A DNA stretch of 64,000 nt from positions 26,053 through 90,052 of the forward strand of contig CAKTEM010000013.1 in assembly GCA_934548045.1 (NCBI GenBank), written 5' to 3'. How positions within the stretch are numbered: the first letter of the stretch is position 1; each line of letters starts with the position of its first letter. Source of the stretch: an uncultured Faecalibacterium sp. (GTDB taxonomy: Bacteria; Bacillota; Clostridia; Oscillospirales; Ruminococcaceae). Under the pieces are notes generated by a model that did no database searches, was not told where the DNA came from, and saw only the letters and a program-made list of their open reading frames with translations. Of this stretch, positions 8,293-16,046 are shown in pieces. Both the position numbers and the translations under genes were made by a program.

Positions 8293-10983
8293 ATGTTCAA
8301 CGCATACGCGGACGGACAGCTCTTTTATTCGCCACGGCTGGTGGACGAAGGGCTTGCCATCGCGGAGCCAAAATGCACGGTGGAACTGAACAAGGCCGGA
8401 AGCTTTACCTTCGACTTGCCGAGCAGCAACCCGTTCTACAACCGGCTGCACAAGATGAAGACCATCATCACCCTGAAAGACGACAACGAGATCGTGTGGA
8501 AAGGCCGGGTCCTGAACGATGACCGGAACTTTTACAACACGAAAAGCGTTGTCTGCGAGGGTGAGTGTGCCTTCCTGAATGACATCGAGTATCCCCCACA
8601 CGATCACTCCAAAAAAGGAATCAAAATGGGGGAGTATTTCAAGAAGCTCATCGACTATTATGCCTCGGAGTGTTCCGCCAGCCGGATGCTCAAGACCGGA
8701 ACTGTCAAGGGTGGATTTGCGGATGTTCTCATCTACCCGAAAACCAGCGAGTACACGAACATCTGGAACCTCGTATCGGGAAACATCATCGGCGCGTCCA
8801 ATGGCAAAGTGGGCAAGAATGAGGTCGACCTGAGCGAGTATGACCGATATCTCCGCATCCGGCGCGTGGACGGCGTCTCGTATCTGGATCTTCTGGAAGA
8901 CATCGGCGAGCGGTCAGGCCAGACCATCGAGTTCGGAAAGAATCTGCTGGATCTGAGCGAATACATCGACGCATCGAACGTTTACACCTACATCATCCCA
9001 CTGGGAAAGATGCAGAACAACGGAAAGCGCGTTGACATCAAGTCGAAGACCGGCGGAAACAACTATCTGCGGTCGGAAGTGGGCGAGAACCTGTTCGGCA
9101 AAATTCAGAAGTCGGTCATTTGGGAAGACGAGACCAGCCCGACCAACCTGATGAACAAAGGCAAGGCAAAGCTGGAAAAAGCCATCAAAATGGCGACGAA
9201 GATCACCATCCGGGCCTTTGACCTGCATCTGATCGACGTGAATACGGACAACATCCGGGTCGGCGATACGGTACGAGTGGTGAGCGTGCCGCATGGCATC
9301 GACTCGGATTTTCTTTGTTCTAAAATCAGCTGCGACATCCAGAACCCGGAGAATACCGAGTACACCTTCGGACTGGATTTCGAGACACTGACAGGAGGAT
9401 ATGCCTCTTACAAGCAGACAAACGATTACAAGATTGCGAGCGCGCTGGAACAGGGAGAGGAAAACGCGCAGGGTCTGGTGGATGCACTGAAAACGATGGG
9501 CGACCTTCAGACACAGGTGGATGGAAACATCACATCGTGGTTTTATCCCGGTGTGCCGACAGCGAACAATTATCCTGCGTCTGAGTGGAACACCCCGGAG
9601 CTGAAGGCGGCACATCTGGGCGATTTATACTACGACAAAGACACCGGTATCGGATACCGCTGGACGGCTTCCGGTGACAGTTACACATGGGAGACCATCA
9701 AGGATGCTGAGGTCGGAGAAGCATTGCGAGCGGCGGCGAACGCGCAGGCGACCGCAGATGGAAAGATACGGTGTTTTACAGTAACACCATTTCCGCCCTA
9801 TGAGGTTGGCGACTTGTGGGCGCAGGGCGCAAGCGGTGATATGCTGAGCTGCAATCGCAATCGTGTAAAAGGGGAGAAATTCAATGCTGCGGACTGGGTA
9901 AAAACCTCGAAATATACGGACGACAGTTATGCACACGGACTCGAAACTGCTCTTAATACGAAAATCGGAAACCTGAGCAAGCAGCTGGACGGCAAAGTGG
10001 AACTCTGGTTCTATGGGGCGGAGCCGACAACAACGAACGTACCTGCGAAGAACTGGACGACAGACACATTGAAAAATCAGCATATCGACGACCTGTATTA
10101 CAACACCGCAAACGGCAAATGTTACCGCTGGACGAAAAATGGTGATACTTACCGCTGGGAGCTGGTGCGTGATGCGGATATTGCAGCTGCACTGAAGCAG
10201 GCACAAAATGCGCAGGCTGCGGCAGATGGAAAGATACGGTGTTTTACAGACCTGCCGACCCCACCCTACGACAAGGGAGACCTGTGGACCTGTTTGAAGA
10301 CAGAATCCATTCTCAACTCGGTCGGAAATGGGATGCTGTCGTTCGATTTCTATCAAGGCGAGTTGTACCGGTGTGTGACCGACAAGAAAAAAGGCGAAAG
10401 TTTTTATGGAGACGACTGGCAGAAAGCGACTCATTACACAGATGACACCCGTGCGAATGAAGCGTCAAAAACAGCAACTGACTACATCACCGACGACGGC
10501 AAGGGGAATGTGAACTACGGCACGAACGGAAGCGGCACGACAACGAATAAGGACGGATTGCAGCTGAACGGCGTACGAAACATGACACCCATCTGGGATG
10601 GCAGAGAGAATACCCACAGCATGTCTGCCGGAACAGTCCTTTGCCGGAACGCACTCATCACGTTTACCGCCGTCGCCATCGGCTGTAAGGAATGTTACAC
10701 AAGTCCGCTGGACAGCTCGTCAGCAGACGGCGACCTGATCCAGTACACCATCATACCAGTCAACGGGCAGGAAGCAAGATGTACTTATGTCTGGGATAAG
10801 ACCCGTATCCGGAAAGTGACCGTAAGCAAGACGGGCATCACGGTCGGTGCCGGTGGATGGTACACGAGCGAGAAGCTGAGTGGATCTGCATTATGGCCGT
10901 GGGCCGGAGACCTGACATACGGAGCAAAGTTCAACAAGAACGACAAGTGCTGCGTGCCGGTGGTCGTCTACGGCTTTCTATAA
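8293..10983 (+). CDS. tail-associated protein (Tal / prophage endopeptidase tail family)
   Basis: An 896-residue tail-tip protein whose start abuts the Dit stop (GGAGGGTGG at 8279-8287). Residues 1 to about 380 look like the Prophage_tail / gp18-Tal N-terminal domain that forms the central hub of the tail tip (AEPKCTVELNKAGSFTFDLP, then VDGVSYLDLLEDIGERSG). From about residue 400 there are two copies of a roughly 155-residue unit (WFYPGVPTxxN...LYYD...YRWT...ADGKIRCFT). The C-terminus is beta-rich and contains several Cys. No peptidase motif could be pointed to. The repeated units may be host-surface or fibre-attachment modules, which is inference. Confidence 0.75.
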   Translation: MFNAYADGQLFYSPRLVDEGLAIAEPKCTVELNKAGSFTFDLPSSNPFYNRLHKMKTIITLKDDNEIVWKGRVLNDDRNFYNTKSVVCEGECAFLNDIEYPPHDHSKKGIKMGEYFKKLIDYYASECSASRMLKTGTVKGGFADVLIYPKTSEYTNIWNLVSGNIIGASNGKVGKNEVDLSEYDRYLRIRRVDGVSYLDLLEDIGERSGQTIEFGKNLLDLSEYIDASNVYTYIIPLGKMQNNGKRVDIKSKTGGNNYLRSEVGENLFGKIQKSVIWEDETSPTNLMNKGKAKLEKAIKMATKITIRAFDLHLIDVNTDNIRVGDTVRVVSVPHGIDSDFLCSKISCDIQNPENTEYTFGLDFETLTGGYASYKQTNDYKIASALEQGEENAQGLVDALKTMGDLQTQVDGNITSWFYPGVPTANNYPASEWNTPELKAAHLGDLYYDKDTGIGYRWTASGDSYTWETIKDAEVGEALRAAANAQATADGKIRCFTVTPFPPYEVGDLWAQGASGDMLSCNRNRVKGEKFNAADWVKTSKYTDDSYAHGLETALNTKIGNLSKQLDGKVELWFYGAEPTTTNVPAKNWTTDTLKNQHIDDLYYNTANGKCYRWTKNGDTYRWELVRDADIAAALKQAQNAQAAADGKIRCFTDLPTPPYDKGDLWTCLKTESILNSVGNGMLSFDFYQGELYRCVTDKKKGESFYGDDWQKATHYTDDTRANEASKTATDYITDDGKGNVNYGTNGSGTTTNKDGLQLNGVRNMTPIWDGRENTHSMSAGTVLCRNALITFTAVAIGCKECYTSPLDSSSADGDLIQYTIIPVNGQEARCTYVWDKTRIRKVTVSKTGITVGAGGWYTSEKLSGSALWPWAGDLTYGAKFNKNDKCCVPVVVYGFL
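9521..10249 (+). repeat. internal duplication in the tail-associated gene
   Basis: Two protein units (GNITSWFYPG... and GKVELWFYGA...) both end in ADGKIRCFT. At the DNA level the ends are identical over 28 bases, at 9754-9781 and 10222-10249, 468 bp (156 codons) apart, while the rest has diverged. Confidence 0.75.
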
Positions 10984-11007
10984 AAAGAACGAAAGAGGTG
11001 ATGAAAC

Positions 11008-11235
11008 ATGTACGAAGTGACGTACGACTCCGGCGGAACGATCCGGAGCATCGGGATGATCGACACCCGGTGGATCGCAGACCTCGCACATCCTCCAGAC
11101 GGGGTGCTTTACACGGAGACCCTTCCGGAAGGAAGCGATATCCCGGAGCGTTACAAAATTCAAAATGGAGTATTTGTAGAGGCTCCGGCAGAAACCGAAG
11201 AAGATAAGACCGAAGAGGAGGTAACCTATCCATGA
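11008..11235 (+). CDS. small tail-region protein of unknown function
   Basis: A 75-residue acidic protein with a good ribosome site (AAAGAGGTGATGAAAC before 11008). It has a tryptophan-containing N-terminal half and a Glu/Thr-rich tail. Its stop overlaps the start of the DGR target gene as ATGA, so the two are coupled. The segment KIQNGVFVE is encoded across one of the TTCAAAATGGA repeats. Similar short proteins precede receptor-binding genes in Firmicutes phages, but no function is recognised. Confidence 0.65.
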   Translation: MYEVTYDSGGTIRSIGMIDTRWIADLAHPPDGVLYTETLPEGSDIPERYKIQNGVFVEAPAETEEDKTEEEVTYP

Positions 11236-12407
11236 TCGAACTGAATCTGATCCTTTCCAAGAACGGAGAGGCACAGCTGGCAGACGGCAGCAACACCCTG
11301 AACATGGGCTATCAGGGCAACCAGAACGTCTATGCCATCCATGTTTCGCCCCGTGACGAGTGGGCAAACATGACCATCTGCGCCTACTGGCACACCCCGA
11401 ACCGGGATGTCACACCCCCGGCGACCCTGTTCAGCAACAACGTTGCCAATGTTCCGGCCATCGTGACGGCGATCTCCGGCGAGGGCAAGGTCGTCTTTCA
11501 GGGCGTGCGGAACGGTGTCATCGTTGCCAGTGCGAATGTGCCGTACACCGTCGGCGAGAACGCAGGCACCGAGATGACCGACTTGCCTGCATCCGGCAGC
11601 ACGACCTGGCAGCAGCTGGTAGCGGCTACACAGGCAAGTGCCGACAAGGCATCGCAGGCACAGCAGGCAACCGAGAAGGCCGTTACTAGTCTGAGTGCAG
11701 TGCTGACCAATAGTGCCGGTACCCACAACAGCATTTTCCGTGGCAAAAACCTTGGCTCTGCCGTGACTGACGCCCAGTGGGCAGCTATCAAGGCAGGCAC
11801 CTTCACGGACCTGTATGTTGGCGACTACTGGGTCATTGGAGGCGTGAACTGGCGCATTGGCGGCTTTGACTACAATCTGCGCTGCGGTGATACGGACTTT
11901 ACCACGCATCATGTCCTTATTGTGCCGGATAGCAGCATGTATAGCCACAACATGAACGCCACGAATACCACGGTCGGCGGCTATGTCAACAGTCTGATGC
12001 GTCTGGAAGGTCTGGCACAGGCAAAACAGAAGGCCGTTGCGGCCTTTGGTTCCAGCCATGTGCTGAGCCACCGCATCTATCTGGTAAACGCCGTGACCAA
12101 CGGCAAGCCTTCCGGCGGCGCATGGTTTGACGGTACTGTGGAGCTGATGAACGAGTGCATGGTTTATGGCAGCCACATCTTTGCTCCGGCCTGTGATGGC
12201 AGCACGATCGTTACCAATTACACCACGGAAAAGAGCCAGCTGCCTCTGTTCCAGCTTGCGCCGAACCTTATCTCGAACCGACAGTGGTTCTGGCTGCGTG
12301 ATGTGGTTTCGTCTAGCTACTTCGCGAGCGTGAACGGCCACGGTGATGCGAACTACGACTACGCGTCGCATGAGAATGGCGGGCGTCCGTATTTCCTGAT
12401 CGGTTGA
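11232..12407 (+). CDS. DGR target: receptor-binding tail protein with C-type lectin-like C-terminus
   Basis: A 391-residue protein that carries the variable repeat at its extreme C-terminus. Residues 1-115 look like a tail/baseplate attachment domain (MIELNLILSKNGEAQLADGS). Residues about 140-165 are Ala/Gln-rich and probably coiled coil. The rest, ending WFWLRDVVSSSYFASVNG ... GGRPYFLIG, has the Trp/Gly pattern of the CLec fold used by DGR targets such as BPP-1 Mtd. Residues 362, 366, 369, 370, 372, 376, 377 and 380 are all Asn in the template and Ser, Ser, Gly, His, Asp, Asp, Tyr and His here. Role inferred: host receptor binding with tunable specificity. Confidence 0.88.
   Translation: MIELNLILSKNGEAQLADGSNTLNMGYQGNQNVYAIHVSPRDEWANMTICAYWHTPNRDVTPPATLFSNNVANVPAIVTAISGEGKVVFQGVRNGVIVASANVPYTVGENAGTEMTDLPASGSTTWQQLVAATQASADKASQAQQATEKAVTSLSAVLTNSAGTHNSIFRGKNLGSAVTDAQWAAIKAGTFTDLYVGDYWVIGGVNWRIGGFDYNLRCGDTDFTTHHVLIVPDSSMYSHNMNATNTTVGGYVNSLMRLEGLAQAKQKAVAAFGSSHVLSHRIYLVNAVTNGKPSGGAWFDGTVELMNECMVYGSHIFAPACDGSTIVTNYTTEKSQLPLFQLAPNLISNRQWFWLRDVVSSSYFASVNGHGDANYDYASHENGGRPYFLIG
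12305..12389 (+). repeat. DGR variable repeat (VR)
   Basis: This 85-bp segment aligns without gaps to 13024-13108. Differences from the template are at 12316, 12328, 12336, 12337, 12339, 12345, 12357, 12360, 12369 (template A each time; five... six to G, two to C, one to T) and 12382 (template T, here G). The last lies in the GC-rich 3' end, where DGRs carry the IMH element. The tally is six A-to-G, two A-to-C and one A-to-T; 16 of 25 template adenines are unchanged. Homology stops sharply on both sides. Confidence 0.93.
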
Positions 12408-12417
12408 TCTTAAATCA

Positions 12418-12444
12418 GGCGGCCTTGTGCCGCCGTTATTTTTT
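12418..12444 (+). terminator. hairpin just downstream of VR; terminator and possible DGR target hairpin
   Basis: GGCGGC (12418-12423) pairs perfectly with GCCGCC (12429-12434) around the 5-base loop CTTGT. The T-rich stretch 12436-12444 follows. It begins 11 bases after the target gene stop and 28 bases after VR. It looks like an intrinsic terminator, and its size and place also match the hairpin/cruciform that stimulates retrohoming downstream of VR in the Bordetella phage DGR. Confidence 0.75.
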
Positions 12445-12465
12445 GTGTAAAAGAGGGTGAAAACT

Positions 12466-12999
12466 TTGTCCGATATCCCAGCACACCGCAGAAAAGCGAC
12501 GACACTGGATGCCCAATCGCTTGCTTACAAGATCCGGTCGGAAATTACGACCGAGCTGATGCTGACCTTCGGGTACAGTGAAAAGCGGCTGGAACAGCAC
12601 ATCCGGAAAGTGACCGAATACATCCCGAACGATGAAGTTCGTGAAATGACCGCAGGCAGGCTCCGGGAATGTGAGGAGACCTTTGACATCTGGTTCATCG
12701 CACAGGAACGGGAAGCCATCATGAAGCTGGCACGCGGTATTGCGGCGCATCTCCGTGCAGGGAACACGATCTGGCCGAGCAACCTGAAGGAGCTTGAGGA
12801 GCGTCGGCTCCAGTTCGACAAAGCTCTGGAGTGCTGCAACATGCTTCAGGATGAGCTGAACTACATCGCGAAAGTGTTACCGGCGGACAAGAACAAGTAC
12901 ACCCGTATCGTGCTGGAACTGGACAAAGAGTTTCACCTGATCAAGAAATTAAGACAATCGGATAACAAACGCTTTTCGTCTCTTCTTCAAAATGGATGA
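12466..12999 (+). CDS. avd: Avd-like DGR accessory variability determinant
   Basis: A 177-residue, almost all-helical basic protein between target gene and TR, the standard Avd place. Avd forms a pentameric four-helix-bundle barrel that binds the RT and the TR RNA and is needed for mutagenic cDNA synthesis. The N-terminal part LDAQSLAYKIRSEITTELML and the later EERRLQFDKALECCNML helix fit this family; it is longer than the 128-residue Bordetella protein. TTG at 12466 is chosen because AAGAGGG (12451-12457) stands 8 bases upstream; the in-frame GTG at 12457 lies inside that ribosome site. The C-terminus is encoded by a TTCAAAATGGA repeat. Confidence 0.8.
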   Translation: MSDIPAHRRKATTLDAQSLAYKIRSEITTELMLTFGYSEKRLEQHIRKVTEYIPNDEVREMTAGRLRECEETFDIWFIAQEREAIMKLARGIAAHLRAGNTIWPSNLKELEERRLQFDKALECCNMLQDELNYIAKVLPADKNKYTRIVLELDKEFHLIKKLRQSDNKRFSSLLQNG

Positions 13000-13023
13000 G
13001 ACAGTAAGAGGGCAATCTTTGCA

Positions 13024-13108
13024 GGTTTCGTCTAACTACTTCGCGAACGTGAACAACAACGGTAATGCGAACTACAACAACGCGTCGAATGAGAATGGCG
13101 TGCGTCCG
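13024..13108 (+). repeat. DGR template repeat (TR)
   Basis: An 85-bp invariant donor copy of VR with 25 adenines, many in AAC/AAT Asn codons (frame reads VSSNYFANVNNNGNANYNN), the design that lets A-mutagenesis give many residues but no stop codons. It lies 24 bases after the avd stop and 144 bases before the RT start. The 3' end differs from VR by one base (13101 T), consistent with an IMH* versus IMH distinction. The spacer 13109-13252 has no gene and probably forms part of the structured TR RNA. Confidence 0.93.
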
Positions 13109-13252
13109 ATTTCACACCCGTGCATCTTGAGCAGGATTCTCACGCACGGCAATGGGAAAGGAAAGATTGTCCGTTCGGAACCAACCGATGAATGACAACT
13201 GCGACGGTTCCGGTCACGACCGATGAACTTATCGCGCAGTTTATGAGGCAAA

Positions 13253-14479
13253 ATGAATCCTTATTACGATGCAAACGTTCTCTATGACGCAGGCAGCAAG
13301 GCGATAAAAGGCTCGAAATTCAAATATCGCTCCCAGCAGTACGAGATGAACCAGCTGCTTATCACCGCAAAATTGCAGGAATCCCTTCAAAATGGAACCT
13401 ACAAGCCCGGAAGAAGCGTAAAGTTCTCGCTTTCAGAACGAGGAAAGACCCGGCTCATCTCCAGCATCGCGCCAGCGGACAAGGCCGTGAACCATATCAT
13501 CTGCGATGAGATCCTTGGGCCGTATTTACAGAAGTTTCTGCAATACGACAACTCGGCATCTCAGAAGGGAAAGGGTGTGTCCTTTCATCGAAGGCGGTTT
13601 GAAAATGCCCTGCGGAACTATTACCGGGAAGAAGGCACCAATGAAGGCTACGCGCTTTTCATTGACCTGAGCGGATATTACGCAAACATCCGGCATGAAC
13701 CATGTAAAGCGGTATTTCACGAACTGCTGCTGAAAAGTGAACTGGACGACGAGCTTCGAGCCACCACCGAGGACTTGATGGCGAAGATCTTCAGGACGTT
13801 CGAGATGGATGTGAGCCGTTTTACGGACGAGGATGTCCAAGCCATGATGAAGGGCAAAGTTGACCCTTTTCTGAACATGGGTGTACCGAAGGAACTCTTG
13901 ACCGGCGAAAAGATGCTGGCAAAAGGAAGCGACATTGGCAACCAGCTGGCGCAGAACATCGGGATCGTATTTCCTTATCAAATCGACAACTACTGCAAAA
14001 TCGTCCGCGGTATCCGCCACTATGGACGCTATACGGACGACATGTACCTCATCCACCGGAGCAAAGAGGTGCTTTGGAGCGTTCTGGAAGGCATCCGGAA
14101 GATCGCGGCAGAATATGGGTTGATCCTCAATGAGAAAAAGACGCACATCTGCAAGCTTTCCGGCGAATACCGTTACCTGCAAGTCAAGTACACATTACTT
14201 CAAAATGGAGTGGTAGTACGAAGGATCAACCCGAAGACGATCACAAGAGAACGACGCAAACTCAAGGCTTATAAGCGTCTGCTGGACAAAGGTGATGTGA
14301 CCTGCGAGGAGATCGAAAACTGGTTTCGCTCCTGGCTCTGCGGAAACTATAAGTACATGAGTCATGAACAAATTTACAAGATGAACAGCCTGTACGTTGC
14401 GCTGTTCGGAAGGAGAGTCACATGGAAGAAACGACATGGAAGATTACGCTGGCTGATGGCACATCCATTGGCGGCCTGA
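13253..14479 (+). CDS. DGR reverse transcriptase
   Basis: A 408-residue RT that copies TR RNA with adenine-specific errors for transfer to VR. Visible motifs: GKTRLISSIAPADKAVNH (residues 64-81), motif A FIDLSGYYANI with Asp138, IGNQLAQ (228-234, the DGR-type form of domain 4), catalytic YTDD (260-263; YxDD box), and NEKKTHI (293-299). There is no separate maturase or endonuclease domain, as expected for a DGR and unlike group II introns. Ribosome site ATGAGG stands 7 bases before the ATG. The gene's last 58 bases overlap the start of the next gene. Two TTCAAAATGGA copies lie inside it (13386, 14199). Confidence 0.93.
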   Translation: MNPYYDANVLYDAGSKAIKGSKFKYRSQQYEMNQLLITAKLQESLQNGTYKPGRSVKFSLSERGKTRLISSIAPADKAVNHIICDEILGPYLQKFLQYDNSASQKGKGVSFHRRRFENALRNYYREEGTNEGYALFIDLSGYYANIRHEPCKAVFHELLLKSELDDELRATTEDLMAKIFRTFEMDVSRFTDEDVQAMMKGKVDPFLNMGVPKELLTGEKMLAKGSDIGNQLAQNIGIVFPYQIDNYCKIVRGIRHYGRYTDDMYLIHRSKEVLWSVLEGIRKIAAEYGLILNEKKTHICKLSGEYRYLQVKYTLLQNGVVVRRINPKTITRERRKLKAYKRLLDKGDVTCEEIENWFRSWLCGNYKYMSHEQIYKMNSLYVALFGRRVTWKKRHGRLRWLMAHPLAA

Positions 14480-14730
14480 AGCTGAACGGCAATAACTTCA
14501 TCAGCACCACCGAAGTCACCGAGGAGATGTTCGAGGACAATCTGTTGGAAGTGACCATCGAGGGCGATGACACCACCGAGAAGCATGAGAACATGGAGCT
14601 GGTGCAGATCAGCAAGATGGGCGACGAGTGGTGGTTCATCCTGCGCGATATCCCGGCAGAGGAGCTGGAGCAGATGGCTTTGAAGGCCCAGCTGGACTAT
14701 TTGAGCATGATGGTCGACCCGGAGCTGTAA
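14422..14730 (+). CDS. small acidic phage protein of unknown function
   Basis: A 102-residue acidic protein (ITLADGTSIGGLKLNGNNF, then WWFILRDIPAEELEQ). GGAAGGAGAG before the ATG is a strong ribosome site, which supports the gene although its first 58 bases overlap the RT reading frame. Similar-sized proteins lie between tail genes and XkdX in Firmicutes prophages. I do not recognise a function. Confidence 0.75.
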   Translation: MEETTWKITLADGTSIGGLKLNGNNFISTTEVTEEMFEDNLLEVTIEGDDTTEKHENMELVQISKMGDEWWFILRDIPAEELEQMALKAQLDYLSMMVDPEL

Positions 14731-14743
14731 GGAGGATTTCAAA

Positions 14744-15034
14744 ATGGCAAATCACAGCAAGAAGTTCAATCTCGTCCGTACCTATTATAAGGGCGGTTTC
14801 TGGAAGAAGCGCCAGGTGGAGAACGCCGTGAAGAAGGGCTGGATCACCTCTGACGAGTATGAGGAGATCACCGGCGAGGCATATCCCAAGCAGGAGGAAG
14901 AGGCGGCTGTTGAGGCTGCTCCCACTGTGACCGCTGGTGATACTGCACCGAAAGAATCTGCCGCAGAAGAAACAGAGGAGCCTGAGACGGCAGAAACTAT
15001 GAGTGAGGAGTCTGCATCTGACTCGGAAGAGTAA
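14744..15034 (+). CDS. XkdX-like phage protein
   Basis: A 96-residue protein. The N-terminal 50 residues (YYKGGFWKKRQVENAVKKG, then WITSDEYEEITGEAY) resemble the XkdX family of short tail-region proteins, here followed by a long Glu/Ala/Thr-rich tail. XkdX genes lie between tail fibre and lysis genes in PBSX-like and many Clostridia phages; their role is not established. A ribosome site GGAGGATTTC precedes the ATG, and a near copy of the 11-mer repeat overlaps the start codon itself. Confidence 0.72.
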   Translation: MANHSKKFNLVRTYYKGGFWKKRQVENAVKKGWITSDEYEEITGEAYPKQEEEAAVEAAPTVTAGDTAPKESAAEETEEPETAETMSEESASDSEE

Positions 15035-15043
15035 GGAGGACGT

Positions 15044-15460
15044 ATGGCGATCGAAGCATATTCCCTCCTGAAAAACGGGAACAAGAAGCTCTCGGAACAT
15101 TTCAACGTCCGGGAGTTCCGGTGCAGAGACGGCTCTGACCCGATCTTCGTGGATACCGAGCTGGTGGAGATTCTGGAGAACATCCGCACCCACTTTGGCA
15201 AGCCGGTGACGATCACGAGCGCGTTCCGAACGGCTGCGCACAATGCCACCGTGGCAAAAGCGGCCAAGTACAGCCAGCATCTGTATGGCAAAGCGGCGGA
15301 CATTCAGGTGCAGGGCATCAGCGTGGAAACCGTGTATGCCTATGCAGACAAGCTGTTTGGCGAACGCGGCGGCGTGGGCATCTATCCGCCCGGCCTTGGA
15401 AGGGCAAACGGCTGGGTGCACGTGGATGTGCGCAAAGAAAAGAGCCGGTGGAGGGGGTGA
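15044..15460 (+). CDS. M15-family peptidase, phage endolysin
   Basis: A 138-residue single-domain zinc peptidase of the M15A (D,D-/L,D-carboxypeptidase-like) group. The metal ligands are visible: His and Asp in SQHLYGKAADIQ and the HxD pair in WVHVDV, with ITSAFRTAAHN upstream as the typical SxxR segment. It would cut peptidoglycan cross-link peptides at lysis. There is no signal peptide, so it needs the holin downstream. Ribosome site AAGGAGG stands 5 bases before the ATG. Its 3' end carries the next gene's GGAGG. Confidence 0.85.
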   Translation: MAIEAYSLLKNGNKKLSEHFNVREFRCRDGSDPIFVDTELVEILENIRTHFGKPVTITSAFRTAAHNATVAKAAKYSQHLYGKAADIQVQGISVETVYAYADKLFGERGGVGIYPPGLGRANGWVHVDVRKEKSRWRG

Positions 15461-15465
15461 TTCCA

Positions 15466-15768
15466 TTGTGGGAGTTCATCGCTGAATACTGGCTGGGCTG
15501 GGTCTGCGCGTTACTGGGCGGCGGCATCGTTGCCTTTGTGAAGTTCGTGGTGCCGAAGATCGCGGCACTCTGGACCGGTGTGCTGGCATTGCTGCATGAC
15601 CGGATCTACTCTGAGTGCTACAAGTTCCTTGAGCTTGGGTACATCACGCAGGACGGACACCGGAACATCGGATACCTGTACAAAGCTTATCACATGATGG
15701 GCGGAAACGGCACGGGTACCGACCTTTACAAGAGGGCGACGGCTCTGCCCATCCATCCGACCCTGTGA
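15466..15768 (+). CDS. small membrane protein of the lysis cassette (second holin candidate)
   Basis: A 100-residue protein with one clear transmembrane segment near residues 8-30 (WLGWVCALLGGGIVAFVKFVV) and a soluble C-terminal part. TTG at 15466 is chosen because GGAGGGGG (15450-15457) stands 8-9 bases upstream; the in-frame GTG at 15448 falls before that site. It lies between endolysin and holin, so a role in lysis is likely but not shown. Its stop is followed at once by the 11-mer repeat at 15775. Confidence 0.65.
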   Translation: MWEFIAEYWLGWVCALLGGGIVAFVKFVVPKIAALWTGVLALLHDRIYSECYKFLELGYITQDGHRNIGYLYKAYHMMGGNGTGTDLYKRATALPIHPTL

Positions 15769-15794
15769 CGAAAATTCAAAATGGAGTAAATATC

Positions 15795-16046
15795 ATGGAA
15801 AACAAGATCTCGACGGCGACCATCGTACGCACTATTTGTCTGCTCGTGGCTCTGTCGAATCAGCTGCTGAGCGCGTTTGGCAAGAGTCCACTGCCCATCG
15901 ACAACACCCAGTTGGAGCAGCTGGTGACGAGCCTGATCACCATCGTAGTGGCACTCATCAACTGGTGGCAGAACAACTCGTTTACGCAGGAAGCCATCGC
16001 AGCCGACCAGCTGTACGACACCCTGCGCAAGCGGAACGGGAAGTAA
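15795..16046 (+). CDS. phage holin (SPP1 / phi LC3-type)
   Basis: An 83-residue protein with a hydrophobic segment at residues 6-24 (ATIVRTICLLVALSNQLLS), a short turn with Asn/Thr, a second hydrophobic segment ending NWWQNN, and a charged C-terminus. This two-segment layout with NWWxNNSFT is typical of SPP1-family holins, which open the membrane for the endolysin. ATG 15795 is used because GGAG at 15783-15786 is well spaced; a GTG at 15765 in the same frame overlaps the previous stop. The GGA of the ribosome site is the end of a TTCAAAATGGA repeat. Confidence 0.85.
   Translation: MENKISTATIVRTICLLVALSNQLLSAFGKSPLPIDNTQLEQLVTSLITIVVALINWWQNNSFTQEAIAADQLYDTLRKRNGK

Noticed and set aside
12992..13195. 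67-codon open frame over the template repeat
   Set aside because: It exists because TR copies the coding frame of VR; there is no ribosome site, and the segment is explained as DGR template RNA.
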